Positions 16,982 through 24,960 of a stretch of DNA of 32,757 bases are shown here, in pieces. Both the position numbers and the translations under genes were made by a program. Numbering within the stretch: position 1 is the stretch's first letter; every line of letters starts with the position of its first letter. This stretch comes from Janthinobacterium sp. (lineage in GTDB: Bacteria; Pseudomonadota; Gammaproteobacteria; Burkholderiales; Chitinibacteraceae), in the NCBI GenBank assembly GCA_025360045.1, contig JANYCY010000010.1:1-32757 (forward strand), read 5' to 3'. The notes below the pieces were generated by a model that saw only the letters and a program-made list of their open reading frames with translations, was not told where the DNA came from and did not search any database.

Positions 16982-17011
16982 TTTTCATTTACAGAACGAT
17001 TGTTCTATAAT
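16982..17011 (+). promoter_or_regulatory. recA promoter overlapped by a GAAC-N4-GTTC palindrome (candidate LexA operator)
   Basis: TATAAT at 17006-17011 is a perfect -10 box; the -35 is weak (TTTTCA or TTTCAT, spacer 17-18). AGAAC-GATT-GTTCT (16993-17006), a perfect 5+4+5 palindrome, fills the spacer and touches the -10, so a protein bound there would block RNA polymerase. The core GAAC-N4-GTTC is the LexA box of Gram-positive bacteria. The E. coli-type CTGT-N8-ACAG box usual in betaproteobacteria is not seen here. Confidence 0.6.
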
Positions 17012-17046
17012 CACTCATCTATTTAAACAGCGCTCGGGACACACAC

Positions 17047-18111
17047 ATGGACGACAACAAGAGCAAGGCACTCGCCGCAGCACTCGCGCAAATCGAACGT
17101 CAGTTCGGCAAAGGCGCCATCATGAAAATGGGCGAGCACCAAATGCAAAATGATTTGCAAGTGGTCTCCACTGGATCATTAGGCTTGGATCTTGGCCTTG
17201 GCGTTGGCGGCTTGCCGCGTGGCCGTGTAGTCGAAATCTTTGGGCCAGAAGCCTCCGGTAAAACCACCCTCTGCTTACACGTTGTTGCACAAGTACAAAA
17301 ACTAGGTGGCGTGGCCGCTTATATCGATGCTGAAAACGCACTTGATCCTATCTACGCCAGCAAACTGGGCGTAAACGTATCTGAAATGCTGATCTCTCAG
17401 CCTGATACCGGCGAGCAAGGCCTAGAAATCGCCGATATGCTGGTTCGCTCTGGTGGTGTAGATATTATCGTGGTCGACTCGGTTGCTGCGCTTACGCCAA
17501 AAGCTGAAATCGAAGGCGAAATGGGCGATGTACACGTCGGACTGCAAGCTCGCTTAATGAGCCAAGCCCTGCGTAAGCTCACCGGCAATATCAAACGCAC
17601 TAATACACTGGTGATCTTTATTAACCAGCTGCGGATGAAGATCGGCAATATGATGCCGGGCCAAAGCCCTGAAACCACCACCGGTGGTAATGCGCTGAAG
17701 TTCTACGCGTCTGTTCGCCTTGATATCCGCCGTATTGGTGCCGTTAAGAAAGGCGACGAGATCATTGGCAATCAAACCAAAGTAAAAATCGCCAAAAACA
17801 AAGTCGCTCCGCCGTTCCGCATTGTGACTTTTGATATTCTTTACGGCGAAGGCATTAGCCATGAAGGGGAAATCATCGAATACGGCGTCACACATAAAAT
17901 CGTTGAAAAAGCCGGTGCTTGGTATAGCTACAATGGCAATAAGATTGGCCAAGGAATGGAAAATTCCCGCCAATACCTTAAAGACAATCCTGAAATTGCT
18001 GACGAAATCGAGAAAAAGATTCGTGCAAAACTAGGCGCAGGCGGCTTACTGCCTATCGACCCAGCGGCTTTGCTCGATGACAAAGATGAGCCAGAAACAG
18101 AAGATAAGTAA
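17047..18111 (+). CDS. recA: RecA recombinase
   Basis: 354 residues. ATP-dependent strand exchange and LexA co-protease activity in DNA repair. Walker A GPEASGKT (66-73), catalytic Glu96, Walker B IIVVDS (140-145), and the [12 protein letters not shown] segment are all present. Two positions stand out. Residue 97, His in E. coli (DAEHALD), is Asn here (DAENALD). The DNA-binding loop L2 reads [17 protein letters not shown], two residues longer than the E. coli loop and without Phe203; I recall a similar MMPGQSP loop in Xanthomonas. The acidic C-terminus ([11 protein letters not shown]) is normal. Probably repressed by LexA through the palindrome in its promoter and co-transcribed with recX past a hairpin. 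Confidence 0.97.
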   Translation: MDDNKSKALAAALAQIERQFGKGAIMKMGEHQMQNDLQVVSTGSLGLDLGLGVGGLPRGRVVEIFGPEASGKTTLCLHVVAQVQKLGGVAAYIDAENALDPIYASKLGVNVSEMLISQPDTGEQGLEIADMLVRSGGVDIIVVDSVAALTPKAEIEGEMGDVHVGLQARLMSQALRKLTGNIKRTNTLVIFINQLRMKIGNMMPGQSPETTTGGNALKFYASVRLDIRRIGAVKKGDEIIGNQTKVKIAKNKVAPPFRIVTFDILYGEGISHEGEIIEYGVTHKIVEKAGAWYSYNGNKIGQGMENSRQYLKDNPEIADEIEKKIRAKLGAGGLLPIDPAALLDDKDEPETEDK

Positions 18112-18124
18112 GCAAGTTTGACTC

Positions 18125-18147
18125 AGCCCCTCCTCCACGGAGGGGCT
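18125..18147 (+). terminator. recA-recX intercistronic hairpin
   Basis: AGCCCCTCC and GGAGGGGCT form a perfect 9-bp GC-rich stem with a 5-nt loop (TCCAC), 13 nt after the recA stop. No T-run follows, so it is likely a partial terminator or mRNA-stabilising structure that keeps recX expression below recA, as known for the E. coli recA-recX hairpin. Confidence 0.7.
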
Positions 18148-18198
18148 AAGCATTGATGAAGATACACCGGTCGATGCAGTAACATTTACGAGTAATAA

Positions 18199-18666
<468 letters not shown>

Positions 18667-18730
18667 GGATTAGCTAAAAATGACAACATCAACGTAACGA
18701 AGACGCTAAAAGCACAAGCGCCATACCACA

Positions 18731-19156
18731 TCACTCTTTATTTTGCTGCCTATTCCTGTGTAAAACAGGCCATTGCCAGAGCAGCCAAACCCGCCACTGG
18801 CGCAGGATTTCACTAGGCGCACTATCAGGCCAGAGCAGCAGATTGGTGCGCTGAGTATCAGCAAGAAGATGCAAAATAATCAGCCCACCCAAAACTCGGC
18901 TAGAGGGCTGAAGGTCGGCATTCAACTCCCTACCATCGGCTAAAATGAGCCGAATAGATCCATCAGGCAGGGCCACCACACCATAAGGCATGGGTGGCTG
19001 GTGATAAATACTGCGGTATAAAGAAAAGGCCACCACAAGCGTGATGGCCCAGAGCCAAGGCGAAAAAGCACACGCAAGCGCCGCACAAGCATGGCTTAAA
19101 TACAGCCATCGCCTCTCCCAACTAGAAGGGACAAGCACAAGCGGCGCGGGGCTCAT
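18731..19156 (-). CDS. YgfX/CptA-like small inner-membrane protein
   Basis: 141 residues. Two hydrophobic helices form a hairpin near the N-terminus (about 18-35 and 36-50), followed by a beta-rich cytoplasmic part (VVALPDGSIRLILADGREL) and a C-terminal amphipathic stretch LLLWPDSAPSEILRQWRVWL. That layout matches my picture of the YgfX (CptA) family, whose E. coli member was reported to affect cytoskeletal proteins and is paired with sdhE. No sdhE is adjacent here, so the role may differ. The start overlaps the SIMPL gene stop by 4 bp, so translation of the two is probably coupled. Confidence 0.6.
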   Translation of the reverse strand: MSPAPLVLVPSSWERRWLYLSHACAALACAFSPWLWAITLVVAFSLYRSIYHQPPMPYGVVALPDGSIRLILADGRELNADLQPSSRVLGGLIILHLLADTQRTNLLLWPDSAPSEILRQWRVWLLWQWPVLHRNRQQNKE

Positions 19157-19860
19157 TCGTTGACTTGAATACTGCCCGATACATTCACAGTTAAGCGACT
19201 TTCGCCCGACTCAATAGGCGCACTTTCTGTTCGCGCCATATCCATCGCACTGCTTTTCATCATCATAACGGGCTGGGGACGATAGCCCCCTGAGGTATTC
19301 ACGTTCACATTGATCATCTTCCAGCTTTTGCCTGAAAAACCTTTCTGAATCAAGTTTGCGCGTTGCTTAAATGCTTGCAGACCTTCTTCAATCAACACCT
19401 CTTCAGCTTTAGCCTTGGCCGTATCAGAAACACCGTAGCTTACATTTGCAAGCTGCATCGGCAAGCCGCCGGAGATCGGCTGTTGCAATTGTGCTAATAA
19501 TTTGGAAAGAACAGCAAAATCACGCGAAGAGATGCGCAATTCACCACGGCTACGCCAGCCCTCTTGCTTATTAGTTTTGCCATAAAGAGGATAAGTTGCA
19601 TAGCCCGTGCCGCCGCTTTGCACAGCAGACTGTTGCTTCACCAACTTGAGTGCATTGCCTAGTGTTTGATTGATTTTATCGCTGAGCCTTGCCGGATCAG
19701 TATCAGTAAGCTCTACAAACAGCACTGCGCTGGCCAAATCATTCGCGACTTCGCGCGTAGCGCTGGCGTCAATATTCACCACATTAAACATCGGGATATC
19801 GCTCGCCGCCATAGCGGAAGTCATAGCGGTGACCATCACAGCAGAAAGAATGTATTTCAT
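19153..19860 (-). CDS. Periplasmic SIMPL (DUF541) domain protein
   Basis: 235 residues with a clear signal peptide (MKYILSAVMVTAMTSAMA, cleavage probably before ASD). The mature part shows the DUF541/SIMPL pattern: an N-terminal strand with VVNIDASATREVANDLASAV, LSDKINQTLGNALKLVKQ, then GWRSRGELRISSRDFAVLSKL, and C-terminal AFKQRANLIQKGFSGKSWKM. A GTG one codon upstream is possible, but GAGGA lies 6 nt before the ATG at 19860, which is the better start. SIMPL proteins are periplasmic or outer-membrane linked with poorly known roles. It is followed by the YgfX-like gene with a 4-bp overlap. Confidence 0.82.
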   Translation of the reverse strand: MKYILSAVMVTAMTSAMAASDIPMFNVVNIDASATREVANDLASAVLFVELTDTDPARLSDKINQTLGNALKLVKQQSAVQSGGTGYATYPLYGKTNKQEGWRSRGELRISSRDFAVLSKLLAQLQQPISGGLPMQLANVSYGVSDTAKAKAEEVLIEEGLQAFKQRANLIQKGFSGKSWKMINVNVNTSGGYRPQPVMMMKSSAMDMARTESAPIESGESRLTVNVSGSIQVNE

Positions 19861-20243
19861 CACAAGTCCTCATTGGCACTTACAAAAATAATAATAAGAC
19901 AATACTTTAATTAAAATAAGCATGAAAGGTATAAGTAACAAACCACATGCTAACTATTGTAGTCATCACACAAACTAAATATAGATGCTTGTTACAGCTC
20001 ATTCTCTTCACTATCTAATGAATGGGTTTACGTCGTTTTAAAAAGAGCAAATGAAAAACGCAGAATGCCCTGCGACTCAAAATTTAGCCCTACATCACAT
20101 TTGTAGCTCAAAAAAAAGGGGAAACTCTTACAAAAAAATGCACATCATTGTTATTTGTAAATAATTCTGCAAAATAAAAGGGCGATAATTCGCCCTTTTT
20201 TATCATTCAATACGTTAAAGTACCTAATAAACCCAAGTTCAGA
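19861..20243. other. Intergenic region upstream of the SIMPL gene
   Basis: These 383 AT-rich bases separate two minus-strand genes. On the minus strand TTGTTA and TATTTT spaced 17 bp apart, about 60-90 bp before the SIMPL start, are a possible promoter. The right part holds the terminator at 20176-20201. I see no ORF or structured RNA. Confidence 0.5.
20176..20201 (-). terminator. Intrinsic terminator
   Basis: AAAAGGGCG and CGCCCTTTT form a perfect 9-bp stem with a 6-nt loop, with T-rich sequence on either strand. The only gene running into it is the minus-strand hypothetical gene ending at 20244, so that is its probable client; it could work in both directions. Confidence 0.85.
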
Positions 20244-20603
20244 CTAGTGGTAGCCATGATCAGTGGGGGTGTTGTGAATGTCTTCAGCCACCGCATCCAT
20301 TACGCCAAGGTGGATTTCAACATCAAACCATTCCCAGAATGTTTTGAGATTACGTTTTTCAGGCCAGTGTTGCTCTTCTGCCACCCAAGAAGATAGCTCC
20401 ATTTCAAACAACTTTTCAGCGATTTCATCAATGAAAGCAATACCATCTTCAGTTTCATTCGCTTCTGGTATCAAAATAGAGGTACAGTCACAACGTACTT
20501 CATCCAAGGTAAGCTGAATGTCATTTCCTGGCAATGCATTAAGCCAATCGAGAAAAGGTTGCCTTGGCTTAATGATAGCAACCGAACGATCGACGATAAA
20601 CAT
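20244..20603 (-). CDS. Small acidic hypothetical protein
   Basis: 119 residues, strongly acidic, with many Trp, Phe and Glu residues (FLDWLNALPG, MELSSWVAEEQHWP, FWEWFDVEIHLGVMD). The look is of a compact cytosolic protein; I believe similar proteins exist in other proteobacteria but do not know a named family. AAGGAG is 6 nt before the ATG, a strong ribosome-binding site, and an intrinsic terminator follows the gene, so it is very likely expressed as a single-gene unit. It diverges from the PilZ-like gene. Function unknown. Confidence 0.75.
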   Translation of the reverse strand: MFIVDRSVAIIKPRQPFLDWLNALPGNDIQLTLDEVRCDCTSILIPEANETEDGIAFIDEIAEKLFEMELSSWVAEEQHWPEKRNLKTFWEWFDVEIHLGVMDAVAEDIHNTPTDHGYH

Positions 20604-20726
20604 GTAGAACTCCTTGGTTTTAAAATATATCTGTTACCGCAGTGCGGCATTTAGGCGCAAGACTAGCACGACGAGTGCTACGCTGTATTTTCAACGGCAA
20701 TTATTTGCCCACTTTTGATAAACATC

Positions 20727-21068
20727 ATGAATCCATCAACTGATACTCGCACTCGTAAGAAAGTAAGCTGGCGTGCAGCAATTGCAACTACACCCAGTGT
20801 AAAACCCGTCTATGGCATTGCAGTAGAAGTAGCAGAGCACAGCCTGATTATACTCGCTGACAAGGAAGTAAAAGTAGGCACTCAGTGCCACATCTACCTT
20901 GATATTCCTGGCGCGCCCATCAACAAAAAAAATTACATTGACTTTACAGGCAGTGTTAGCTGCACTTCGCTTATTGGGCAAGTCAGCATGTTTCGGCACA
21001 TCGTACAGGTAAAGGAAATAAACGCCATTCAGCGTGAAAACCTCCTGAAAGCACTTAAATCCAGCTAG
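20727..21068 (+). CDS. PilZ-like domain protein (degenerate c-di-GMP motif)
   Basis: 113 residues. RKKVSWRAAI near the N-terminus, then short strands ending in VKVGTQCHIYLDIP and IDFTGSVSCTSL recall the six-stranded PilZ barrel, and the C-terminal QRENLLKALKSS helix also fits. The canonical RxxxR is approximated by R-K-K-V-S-W-R, but the D/NxSxxG motif is not recognisable, so c-di-GMP binding is doubtful. ATG at 20727 is chosen over an in-frame TTG at 20715; neither has a good Shine-Dalgarno. It converges on rnr. Confidence 0.5.
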   Translation: MNPSTDTRTRKKVSWRAAIATTPSVKPVYGIAVEVAEHSLIILADKEVKVGTQCHIYLDIPGAPINKKNYIDFTGSVSCTSLIGQVSMFRHIVQVKEINAIQRENLLKALKSS

Positions 21069-21094
21069 CCTTCACTCTCTACCGACATGCCAGC

Positions 21095-21123
21095 AGGTAA
21101 ACCCGCCTATCGCAGGTTTACCT
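21095..21123. terminator. Hairpin between the convergent PilZ-like and rnr genes
   Basis: AGGTAAACC and GGTTTACCT form a perfect 9-bp stem with an 11-nt loop in the short gap between convergent genes. There is no T-run on either side, so it may be a weak or factor-assisted terminator or a 3'-end stabiliser. Confidence 0.55.
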
Positions 21124-21145
21124 TACAGCGCTTACTTAAGTCTCT

Positions 21146-23932
21146 TTACTTCGGCTTTCGCTTGCTAAGAACTACATCTACACCCGTAGGCGTCACGACC
21201 TTCACAACGGCAGCGGCGGGCCTGACCTTAGCTGCTCGAGGCTTTTTAGCTGGCTCTACGGCAGAACCCCCTTCCACAGCAGGCTGAGCAACTGGCCTTG
21301 GTTTCGCAGCCGCCCTTTTAACCGCTGGCTTGGCCATAGCCGCTTGCGTTTGAGGCTGGCTACTTGGCGCGGCTACTTGCTTATCGGCAGCAAGTGGCTT
21401 TGCCACTCTCGGCCGAGCGGTGGTCTTAGCAATGGGCTTCGCCACGCTAGGCGCTGTGGCTACCTTCGCGATGGGCTTTGTCACCTTAGGCGCTGTACTC
21501 GCCTTCGCGACGGGCTTTGCAGCTACGTTCTGCGGCTTTTTAGCGACCACAGCGCGCTTTCTGGCAACTGCCGGTTTTTTAGGCTGAGCCACGACTGCCT
21601 CGACAAGCACCTCTTCCACAACACGCGGCGATTTCCCTGGACGCTTGTTCTGTCCACCACGAGCAACGGGGCTGCGTGGCGGTGCGTTGCGCCTGCCACC
21701 TGCAGCTTCGGCCGCAGGCTTATCGCCCCAAGTGGCTTTTTCTTCGACCAGCATAAAATCGATCTTACTGGTTTCTAAAGAAACACGCGCCACTTTGATT
21801 TTTACACGGCCAGTAATGCGATAGACCTGCCCTGTGCGCTCGCCTTTCAGCTCCTTACGCACTTCGTCGAAATGGAAGTAATCTGTGCCTAGCTCAGAAA
21901 TATGCACCAAGCCTTCTACAAACACATTATCGAGTAAGACAAAGATGCCAAAACCGGTGACGGCAGAAATCACACCTTCAAACGCCTCGCCGACCTTATC
22001 TTGCATGTAATAACACTTCAGCCAATTTTGCACATCACGGCTGGCATCATCCGCACGACGCTCGGTCATGGAGCACTGCGTACCCAAGGCTTCCCATTTC
22101 ATGGCTGGCGTGTATTTCTTGCCGGCTAAAATCGCCTTAATCGCGCGGTGCACCAGCAAATCGGGGTAGCGACGAATCGGCGAGGTAAAGTGGGTATAGG
22201 CATCATAAGACAAGCCAAAGTGCCCTTTATTATCAGGGCTATATACGGCCTGAGAGAGAGATCTAAGCAGCATGGTTTGTAGCAGCGGAGCATCTTCGCG
22301 CAGCTTGATTTTTTCTAGTAGTACGGCGTAATCGCCCGCCGTTGGATCATCTTCACCATCTAGCGTTAAACCCACACTCTTTATATAAGTGCGCAGATTT
22401 TCTAGCTTTTCTGGCGTTGGGCCTTCGTGTACGCGGTAAACACATTCGTGCTCTTTTTTCAGCAAGATATCTGCCGCACACACATTGGCCGCCAACATAC
22501 ATTCTTCGATCAATTTATGCGCGTCATTACGCACCACCGGCACGATTTCACTGATTTTGCCTTGATCATCAAAACGCATTTCTGTTTCAACAGTTTCAAA
22601 ATCAATCGCGCCACGCAGGGCGCGGGCCGCTGAAAAGGCTTTGAACAGCGCGTAAAGTGTATCGATCTGTGGCAATACATGCTGATATTGCTGAGCCATT
22701 TCACCATCAGGATGCTGCACCATATCCCAAACCTTGGTATAGGTCAGACGAGCTTTGGAGTGCATTACGGCAGGGTAGAAACGATACTTCTTAATCGCGC
22801 CCTTGGCCGAAATCTGCATATCACAGACCATGCACAGCCGCTCTACATCAGGCATTAAAGAACAAATGCCATTAGATAAAGCCTCGGGCAACATCGGAAT
22901 CACTCGGCGTGGAAAATACACCGAATTACCGCGCTCAGTCGCGCCTACATCCAGCGCATCCCCTGGCAAAACATAGTGGCTTACATCGGCAATCGCTACG
23001 ATTAAGCGCCAGCCCTTGCCTTTTTTCTCGGCATAAACCGCATCATCAAAGTCTTTGGCGGTTTCACCATCGATGGTCACCAGCGGCAAATCGCGTAAAT
23101 CTTCACGCTCCACCGTATCTAGCACCTTCTTCCAATCTTTTTTGCGCACCTTGGTGGGTGTATCTTCGCCCTGCAAAATCGCCTCGGCAGAAAACTCATG
23201 CGGCAGATTATGCTTACGCAAAGCGATTTCGATTTCCATGCCTGGGTCAGCATAATTACCCAAGACTTGCACGACCCGACCAACGGGCTGAGAATAGCGG
23301 GAAGGCTGAGTCACCAACTCGACGTTCACCACCTGACCATGCTCTGCCCCCATCGTGCCATTAGGCTCGAGTAAGATTTCATGGCTAATGCGTTTGTCTT
23401 CAGCCGTTACCGTGAACACGCCATGCTCACCATGCAAACGCCCCACCAAGGTGGTGTTTGCTCTCACTAATACTTCAACAATGCTGCCTTCACGGCGGCC
23501 ACGACGATCAACCCCCATAGGGCGCGCTAAAACACGATCGCCATGCAGCACCTTGCTCATTTCCTTGGGGCCTAGATAGAGATCACCGCTGCCATCATCA
23601 GGCACTAAAAACCCAAAACCATCTGCGTGGCCTTGCACGCGGCCTTGCAATAAATCGAGCTTATCAGGCAGGCACATCGCGCCTTTACGATTAACCAACA
23701 CCTGCCCTTCACGCTCCATTGCGCCCATACGGCGATGAAATTGCGTTTCTTCTTCGGGCAAAATGGACAACATACTCATTAATTCATCGGCAAAAATTGG
23801 TGCGCCGTGGTTTTCCAGTACTTGTAAGATAAATTCTCTGGAAGGAAGAGGAAATTCATAGCGCTCGCGTTCACGCTCTAGAAATGGATCACTTGCACGC
23901 AAGTCTTTGTTTTTTTTGGAACGGCCGTTCAT
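21146..23932 (-). CDS. rnr: Ribonuclease R
   Basis: 928 residues. A processive 3'-5' exoribonuclease that degrades structured RNA, including rRNA and mRNA. Order: N-terminal helix-turn-helix region (PSREFILQVLENHGAPIFADEL), cold-shock domains (GHADGFGFLVPDDG and following), RNB catalytic domain with acidic cluster TIDGETAKDFDDAVYAE, and an S1 domain (FEGVISAVTGFGIFVLLDN). A Lys/Ala/Pro-rich tail of about 194 residues holds 13-residue repeats of the type KPIAKVATAPSVA. The frame runs to 24097, into the tRNA region, but AGGAGGG lies about 7 nt before the ATG at 23932, which fixes the start. The E. coli enzyme has 813 residues and a shorter basic tail. Divergent from the tRNA-Leu array. Confidence 0.95.
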   Translation of the reverse strand: MNGRSKKNKDLRASDPFLERERERYEFPLPSREFILQVLENHGAPIFADELMSMLSILPEEETQFHRRMGAMEREGQVLVNRKGAMCLPDKLDLLQGRVQGHADGFGFLVPDDGSGDLYLGPKEMSKVLHGDRVLARPMGVDRRGRREGSIVEVLVRANTTLVGRLHGEHGVFTVTAEDKRISHEILLEPNGTMGAEHGQVVNVELVTQPSRYSQPVGRVVQVLGNYADPGMEIEIALRKHNLPHEFSAEAILQGEDTPTKVRKKDWKKVLDTVEREDLRDLPLVTIDGETAKDFDDAVYAEKKGKGWRLIVAIADVSHYVLPGDALDVGATERGNSVYFPRRVIPMLPEALSNGICSLMPDVERLCMVCDMQISAKGAIKKYRFYPAVMHSKARLTYTKVWDMVQHPDGEMAQQYQHVLPQIDTLYALFKAFSAARALRGAIDFETVETEMRFDDQGKISEIVPVVRNDAHKLIEECMLAANVCAADILLKKEHECVYRVHEGPTPEKLENLRTYIKSVGLTLDGEDDPTAGDYAVLLEKIKLREDAPLLQTMLLRSLSQAVYSPDNKGHFGLSYDAYTHFTSPIRRYPDLLVHRAIKAILAGKKYTPAMKWEALGTQCSMTERRADDASRDVQNWLKCYYMQDKVGEAFEGVISAVTGFGIFVLLDNVFVEGLVHISELGTDYFHFDEVRKELKGERTGQVYRITGRVKIKVARVSLETSKIDFMLVEEKATWGDKPAAEAAGGRRNAPPRSPVARGGQNKRPGKSPRVVEEVLVEAVVAQPKKPAVARKRAVVAKKPQNVAAKPVAKASTAPKVTKPIAKVATAPSVAKPIAKTTARPRVAKPLAADKQVAAPSSQPQTQAAMAKPAVKRAAAKPRPVAQPAVEGGSAVEPAKKPRAAKVRPAAAVVKVVTPTGVDVVLSKRKPK
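21395..21521. repeat. 39-bp tandem repeat in the rnr tail (about 3.3 copies)
   Basis: Units start at 21395, 21434 and 21473, with a partial fourth at 21512. Each encodes a 13-residue motif KP[ILV]AK..[TA].P.V[AT] on the minus strand. Copies are diverged but in frame, so the repeat extends the disordered basic tail of RNase R. Confidence 0.9.
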
Positions 23933-23991
23933 CGACGTGCCCTCCTGATTTTGGATAGTGGAATAGCTCAAAGATTTCTTCGGTATATTTC

Positions 23992-24020
23992 TTGACATGT
24001 AGCCTGCTTTTAACAATAAT
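23992..24020 (+). promoter_or_regulatory. Strong sigma-70 promoter of the tRNA-Leu array
   Basis: Perfect -35 TTGACA (23992-23997), 17-bp spacer, -10 AATAAT (24015-24020), followed at once by the GC-rich discriminator CGCCTCC. A GC-rich discriminator is the hallmark of stable-RNA promoters under stringent (ppGpp) control. The first tRNA starts 47 bp after the -10. The promoter lies in the upstream region of the divergent rnr gene. Confidence 0.85.
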
Positions 24021-24067
24021 CGCCTCCTCTTAAGTGAGGCGCAGCAACATTCTAACGCTTTTAGAGC

Positions 24068-24152
24068 GCCCAGGTGGCGGAATTGGTAGACGCGCATGGT
24101 TCAGGTCCATGTGCCTTAGGGTGTGGAGGTTCGAGTCCTCTCCTGGGCACCA
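24068..24152 (+). tRNA. tRNA-Leu(CAG), copy 1
   Basis: 85 nt with encoded CCA. Anticodon CAG at 24102-24104 in a 7-nt loop on a CATGG/CCATG stem, and a long variable arm as in all tRNA-Leu. Acceptor stem GCCCAGG pairs fully with CCTGGGC. Differs from the other copies at the last acceptor pair (G-C for A-T, a compensated change) and in the variable arm (TTAGGG for TTCGGG). Confidence 0.97.
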
Positions 24153-24368
24153 CGTTCTAATAGTTGCTGAATAGATAATTTAGCAAAGCATCACTTTTGA
24201 AATGCGTAATGAGTATTGCCCAGATGGCGGAATTGGTAGACGCGCATGGTTCAGGTCCATGTGCCTTCGGGTGTGGAGGTTCGAGTCCTCTTCTGGGCAC
24301 CACGTTCTGAATAGTTGCTGAATGGATAATTTAGCAAAGCATCACTTTTTAAATGCGTAATGAGTATT
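24153..24368. repeat. Duplicated spacer around tRNA-Leu copies 1-3
   Basis: The spacer after copy 1 (24153-24217) and the spacer after copy 2 (24303-24368) are nearly identical, differing by a few substitutions and single-base insertions. Together with the tRNAs this shows a tandem duplication with a unit of about 150 bp. Confidence 0.9.
24218..24302 (+). tRNA. tRNA-Leu(CAG), copy 2
   Basis: 85 nt, encoded CCA, anticodon CAG. Acceptor stem GCCCAGA pairs fully with TCTGGGC. Body identical to copies 3 and 4. Confidence 0.97.
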
Positions 24369-24453
24369 GCCCAGATGGCGGAATTGGTAGACGCGCATGG
24401 TTCAGGTCCATGTGCCTTCGGGTGTGGAGGTTCGAGTCCTCTTTTGGGCACCA
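24369..24453 (+). tRNA. tRNA-Leu(CAG), copy 3
   Basis: 85 nt, encoded CCA, anticodon CAG. The acceptor 3' strand is TTTGGGC, so the sixth pair is a G-U wobble where copy 2 has G-C. Probably still functional. Confidence 0.95.
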
Positions 24454-24490
24454 ATAATACAAGTAGATACAAGTAGACGAGCTTGATTTA

Positions 24491-24542
24491 CAAGGGCTCA
24501 GGTCTCTTAGAGGTAGAAGTTCAAGTCCTCTTTTGGGCACCA
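24491..24542 (+). pseudogene. Degenerate tRNA-Leu 3' half A
   Basis: From GGCTCAGG on, the sequence follows tRNA-Leu through a damaged T-arm (AGAAGTTCAAGTCCTC) to TTTTGGGCACCA, keeping the CCA end. The 5' half is absent and replaced by unrelated spacer, so no cloverleaf can form. Confidence 0.8.
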
Positions 24543-24606
24543 GCAATACAAATAGACGAGCTTCGATTACAAGAGTTCAGAAATAAACAAAATTGCAGTA
24601 AGCATT

Positions 24607-24691
24607 GCCCAGATGGCGGAATTGGTAGACGCGCATGGTTCAGGTCCATGTGCCTTCGGGTGTGGAGGTTCGAGTCCTCTTCTGGGTACCA
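24607..24691 (+). tRNA. tRNA-Leu(CAG), copy 4
   Basis: 85 nt, encoded CCA, anticodon CAG. Body identical to copy 2, but the last acceptor base is T (TCTGGGT), so the terminal pair is G1-U72 instead of G1-C72. This may alter 5' end processing or aminoacylation. Confidence 0.93.
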
Positions 24692-24720
24692 GCTAAATAA
24701 ATAGACGAGCTTGATTTACA

Positions 24721-24770
24721 GGGGCTCAGGCCTCTTAGGGGCGAAGGTTCGAGTCCTCTTCTGGGTACCA
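24721..24770 (+). pseudogene. Degenerate tRNA-Leu 3' half B
   Basis: GGCTCAGG, then an intact T-arm (GAAGGTTCGAGTCCTC) and CTGGGTACCA. The T-loop and acceptor 3' strand match copy 4, including the T before ACCA. There is no 5' half. Confidence 0.8.
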
Positions 24771-24799
24771 GCTAAATAAATAGACGAGCTTGATTTACA

Positions 24800-24849
24800 G
24801 GGGCTCAGGCCTCTTAGCGGTGGAAGCTCGAGTCCTCTTCTGGATAGTA
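24800..24849 (+). pseudogene. Degenerate tRNA-Leu 3' half C
   Basis: Same layout as fragment B but more decayed: T-arm GGAAGCTCGAGTCCTC and a mutated end (TCTGGATAGTA) that has lost CCA. Confidence 0.75.
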
Positions 24850-24960
24850 ACGAAGTAAGAATGCAACAACTCAAAACAGCAGCTAATTAAAAACACTACA
24901 AGCATTGCACTTTATATTTGACGCATTAAACACTTAAAACCAGCAGCAAACACCAGCTCA

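Larger units (their letters stand above)
24692..24849. repeat. Two 79-bp tandem repeats, each carrying a tRNA-Leu 3' half
   Basis: Units 24692-24770 and 24771-24849 begin GCTAAATAAATAGACGAGC and are nearly identical. Each consists of a spacer plus a degenerate tRNA-Leu 3' half. A more diverged relative of the spacer part precedes fragment A (24454-24490) and follows it (24543-24580). Confidence 0.92.

Noticed and set aside
21344-21778. 144-codon plus-strand frame opposite the rnr tail
   Set aside because: Arg/Leu/Cys-rich translation is the antisense of the Lys/Ala/Pro repeat and has no start signal.
23933-24097. N-terminal extension of RNase R
   Set aside because: It would run over the tRNA promoter and leader up to the first tRNA, and the strong AGGAGGG site fixes the start at 23932.
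24251-24704. Open frames of 65-73 codons across the tRNA cluster on both strands
   Set aside because: They are read through tRNA genes and repeats and encode no recognisable protein.
24153-24849. CRISPR-like alternation of repeats and spacers
   Set aside because: The repeats are whole or partial tRNA-Leu genes of 50-85 nt with similar, not unique, spacers; no cas genes are present.
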